7,049 nt of DNA, from positions 1 to 7,049 of the forward strand of contig WJJW01000053.1 in assembly GCA_014729455.1 (NCBI GenBank), read 5' to 3'. The position numbers and the translations under genes are program-made. The DNA is from Candidatus Eiseniibacteriota bacterium (lineage in GTDB: Bacteria > Eisenbacteria > RBG-16-71-46 > CAIMUX01 > VGJL01). Positions within the stretch are counted from its first letter, which is position 1. Each line of letters starts with the position of its first letter. The notes below the pieces were generated by a model that was given only the letters and a program-made list of their open reading frames with translations, was not told the origin of the DNA and did no database searches. This document shows positions 5,427-7,049 of the stretch, one piece after another.

Positions 5427-7049
5427 TCACTCGGGCGTCGCCCCCTCCTCCAGCTCCGAATCCGCATCCTGTTCCTCCTCCTTTCGCGCAGGTCCGGGGA
5501 AGAGCCCCAGCCGCTTCATCTTCCCGATCAAAGTCGTCCGGCTGATCCCTCCGAGGGCGCGGGCCGCGCGCGTCCGGTTCCAGCCGCTCTCCTCCAGCGC
5601 CTTGAGGATCAGCCGGCGCTCGATGTTCTCGATGTAGCCGTCCAGGCCGATCGTGCGGACCTGGTCCTCCTCCGGCGCGACTTCCCGCTCCGCAGCCGGC
5701 GCCGGATCGATCGGATCGAGGTCGATGCAGTCGGCCTCGATGCGTGTCCGTCCCAAGGCGCTGGTGAGGGCCGCCGCCTTCTCGACACAGAACCGCAGCT
5801 CGCGGACGTTGCCCGGCCAGGTGTGGCGCAGCAGGAGATCGAGCGCCTCGGGGGCGATCTCCGGCTCGAGCGGACCGTCGTTCGTGAACGTGCGGGCGAA
5901 GTGGGCGGCGAGCAGCGGGACGTCCCCCAATCGCTCCCGGAGGGGCGGAAGGGTGACCTCCAGCCCGCCGAGCCGGTAATACAGATCGGTCCGGAACCGC
6001 CCGGCCCGGATCTCCTCCCTCAGGTCGGCGTTCGTCGCCGCGATCACCCGGACCTTGACGGTCCGGGTCCGGGTCTCCCCGACCCGCCGGACCTCCCCCA
6101 GCTCCAGGATCCGCAGGAGCTTCACCTGCGCGCGCGCCGACATCTCTCCGATCTCGTCGAGCAGGAGCGTTCCGCCGTCGGCCGCCTCGAACAGCCCCAT
6201 CTTCTCCGCGATCGCGCCCGTGAACGCGCCGCGGGCATGTCCGAACAGTTCGCTCTCCTGCAGCTCGAACGGAAGCGCGCCGCAGTTGACCGCCACGAAC
6301 GGGCCTCGGCCGCCCGCCGCCCGATGCAGGGCGCGGGCGAGCACTTCCTTGCCCGTCCCGCTCTCCCCCAGGACCAGGATCGGAATCCGCGTGCGCGCCA
6401 GCGATTCGAGCGGCGCGATCGCTTGGAGGATCCGCGGGTCGGCCGTCACGAAACCGAGCCGGCTGAGCCGCCGGGAACGAGGAACGCGCGGGAGCTTGCG
6501 ACCCCGGATCCGCTCCAGCTCCTGCTCCGGCGCACGGGGACGCAGCGCTTCGAGCCAGCGCTCGCAGGAGGCGGTCTCCCGCGTCCGCCCCAGGCGACGA
6601 AAGAGCGCGCAGGCCTCGAAGACCTTGTCGCGCGCCGCGCACCGGTCTGCGATCCGGGCCGAGGAGAGCCCGACCGCCTCGCCCCGCAGGAGCAGCGCCT
6701 CCGCCAGCGCCGCGATCCGGTTGCCGCGCCGGAAGATCCGTTCCGCCTCCGCGATCCTCCGGTGGCCGGCCTCCTCGTCGCCCTGCTTCAGCCGCACCCT
6801 CGCGTCGAGGAGCAGGAGCCGTCCACGCTCCTCGTGGTCGCCGTCTCCGATCAGATCGAACGCCCGGCGGAGATGCCGGGCCGCCTCCGCCTCCAGCCCC
6901 TGATCGAACAGGAGATCCGCCCAGCGCCGCAGAATCGCGGCGGGACCGAACCACCGATGCGGCGGGATCGGCGGGCAGACCTGGAGCGCGAGCTGCACCG
7001 CCTCCCGGCAGGCCGACTCCGCCGCGCCGGTCCGCGACTCGCACCGGAG
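5427..7049 (-). CDS. TPR-containing sigma-54-dependent transcriptional activator, N-terminus missing
   Basis: Partial: the frame is open to the right edge (540 residues and a TGA visible), so the GTG at 6998 is only an internal codon. Residues about 1-175 of the fragment are Ala/Leu/Arg-rich helical repeats resembling degenerate TPRs. The sigma-54 AAA+ domain spans about 200-440. It has Walker A GESGTGKE (228-235), the sigma-54 contact loop GAFTGA (274-279), Walker B TLLLDE (294-299), FRTDLYYRL with arginines 353 and 359, and HTWPGNVREL near 409-418. A Fis-type helix-turn-helix fills 473-516, followed by an acidic tail. All ATPase and sigma-54 contact motifs are intact, so it should be an active enhancer-binding protein. 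No receiver, PAS or GAF domain is visible; any such sensor, or a kinase domain, would lie upstream. It is convergent to the DUF393 gene, and its target promoter was not identified. The TPR assignment is less certain than the rest. Confidence 0.93.
   Translation of the reverse strand, partial: LRCESRTGAAESACREAVQLALQVCPPIPPHRWFGPAAILRRWADLLFDQGLEAEAARHLRRAFDLIGDGDHEERGRLLLLDARVRLKQGDEEAGHRRIAEAERIFRRGNRIAALAEALLLRGEAVGLSSARIADRCAARDKVFEACALFRRLGRTRETASCERWLEALRPRAPEQELERIRGRKLPRVPRSRRLSRLGFVTADPRILQAIAPLESLARTRIPILVLGESGTGKEVLARALHRAAGGRGPFVAVNCGALPFELQESELFGHARGAFTGAIAEKMGLFEAADGGTLLLDEIGEMSARAQVKLLRILELGEVRRVGETRTRTVKVRVIAATNADLREEIRAGRFRTDLYYRLGGLEVTLPPLRERLGDVPLLAAHFARTFTNDGPLEPEIAPEALDLLLRHTWPGNVRELRFCVEKAAALTSALGRTRIEADCIDLDPIDPAPAAEREVAPEEDQVRTIGLDGYIENIERRLILKALEESGWNRTRAARALGGISRTTLIGKMKRLGLFPGPARKEEEQDADSELEEGATPE

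Noticed and set aside
5332..7044. Second minus-strand frame and a plus-strand frame (6055-6903) over the sigma-54 activator gene.
   Set aside because: The translations are Arg/Gly/Ser-rich without motifs, whereas the chosen frame has every sigma-54 AAA+ motif intact.

Overview
The window is high-GC bacterial DNA (roughly two thirds G+C by eye) with tightly packed genes. It holds six protein-coding genes, two of them cut by the window edges. Three things suggest a bacterium of the FCB-related candidate phyla (Eisenbacteria, Latescibacteria or Krumholzibacteria-like): a FlgD/Por-secretion-like C-terminal domain on a secreted protein, an adjacent DUF1800-DUF1501 pair, and a two-subunit-type methylmalonyl-CoA mutase. 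No rRNA or marker gene is present, so the placement is an inference. I see no tRNA, rRNA, CRISPR array, transposase, phage gene or insertion-sequence end.

Layout. (1) 2-607 (+) is the 3' end of a methylmalonyl-CoA mutase catalytic subunit without a B12 domain. Thirteen bases later, 621-1373 (+) encodes a Ser-Asp-His alpha/beta-hydrolase (phospholipase/carboxylesterase type). (2) A 53-base gap with a possible promoter leads into 1427-3130 (+), a secreted DUF1800 protein. This overlaps by an ATGA junction with 3127-4692 (+), a DUF1501 protein with a Tat-like leader and a C-terminal FlgD-like/sorting-like beta domain. (3) 4693-4963 is a non-coding interval with an unusual density of perfect inverted repeats, followed by a 17-base near-copy of the 16S rRNA 3' end just before the next ribosome binding site. 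(4) 4964-5377 (+) is a DCC-family (DUF393) thiol-disulfide oxidoreductase-like protein. (5) Convergent to it, 5427-7049 (-) is the C-terminal 540 residues of a sigma-54-dependent activator: TPR-like helices, then AAA+, then a Fis-type HTH.

How the genes relate. The mutase and hydrolase are probably co-transcribed. The mutase belongs to propionate/methylmalonyl-CoA metabolism, but its B12-binding partner is not visible. The DUF1800-DUF1501 pair is almost certainly one translationally coupled unit making two exported proteins of unknown biochemical role. The DCC protein and the sigma-54 activator are each transcribed separately as far as the sequence shows. I found no convincing -24/-12 promoter, so the activator's target is not in evidence.

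Most unusual part: the 4693-4963 intergenic region. It contains a possible three-way junction (10-bp closing stem with 5-bp and 7-bp hairpins inside), an 11-bp perfect hairpin, two pairs of mutually exclusive alternative stems, and an anti-Shine-Dalgarno tract that could mask the DUF393 ribosome binding site. No riboswitch or RNA family that I know was recognised there.
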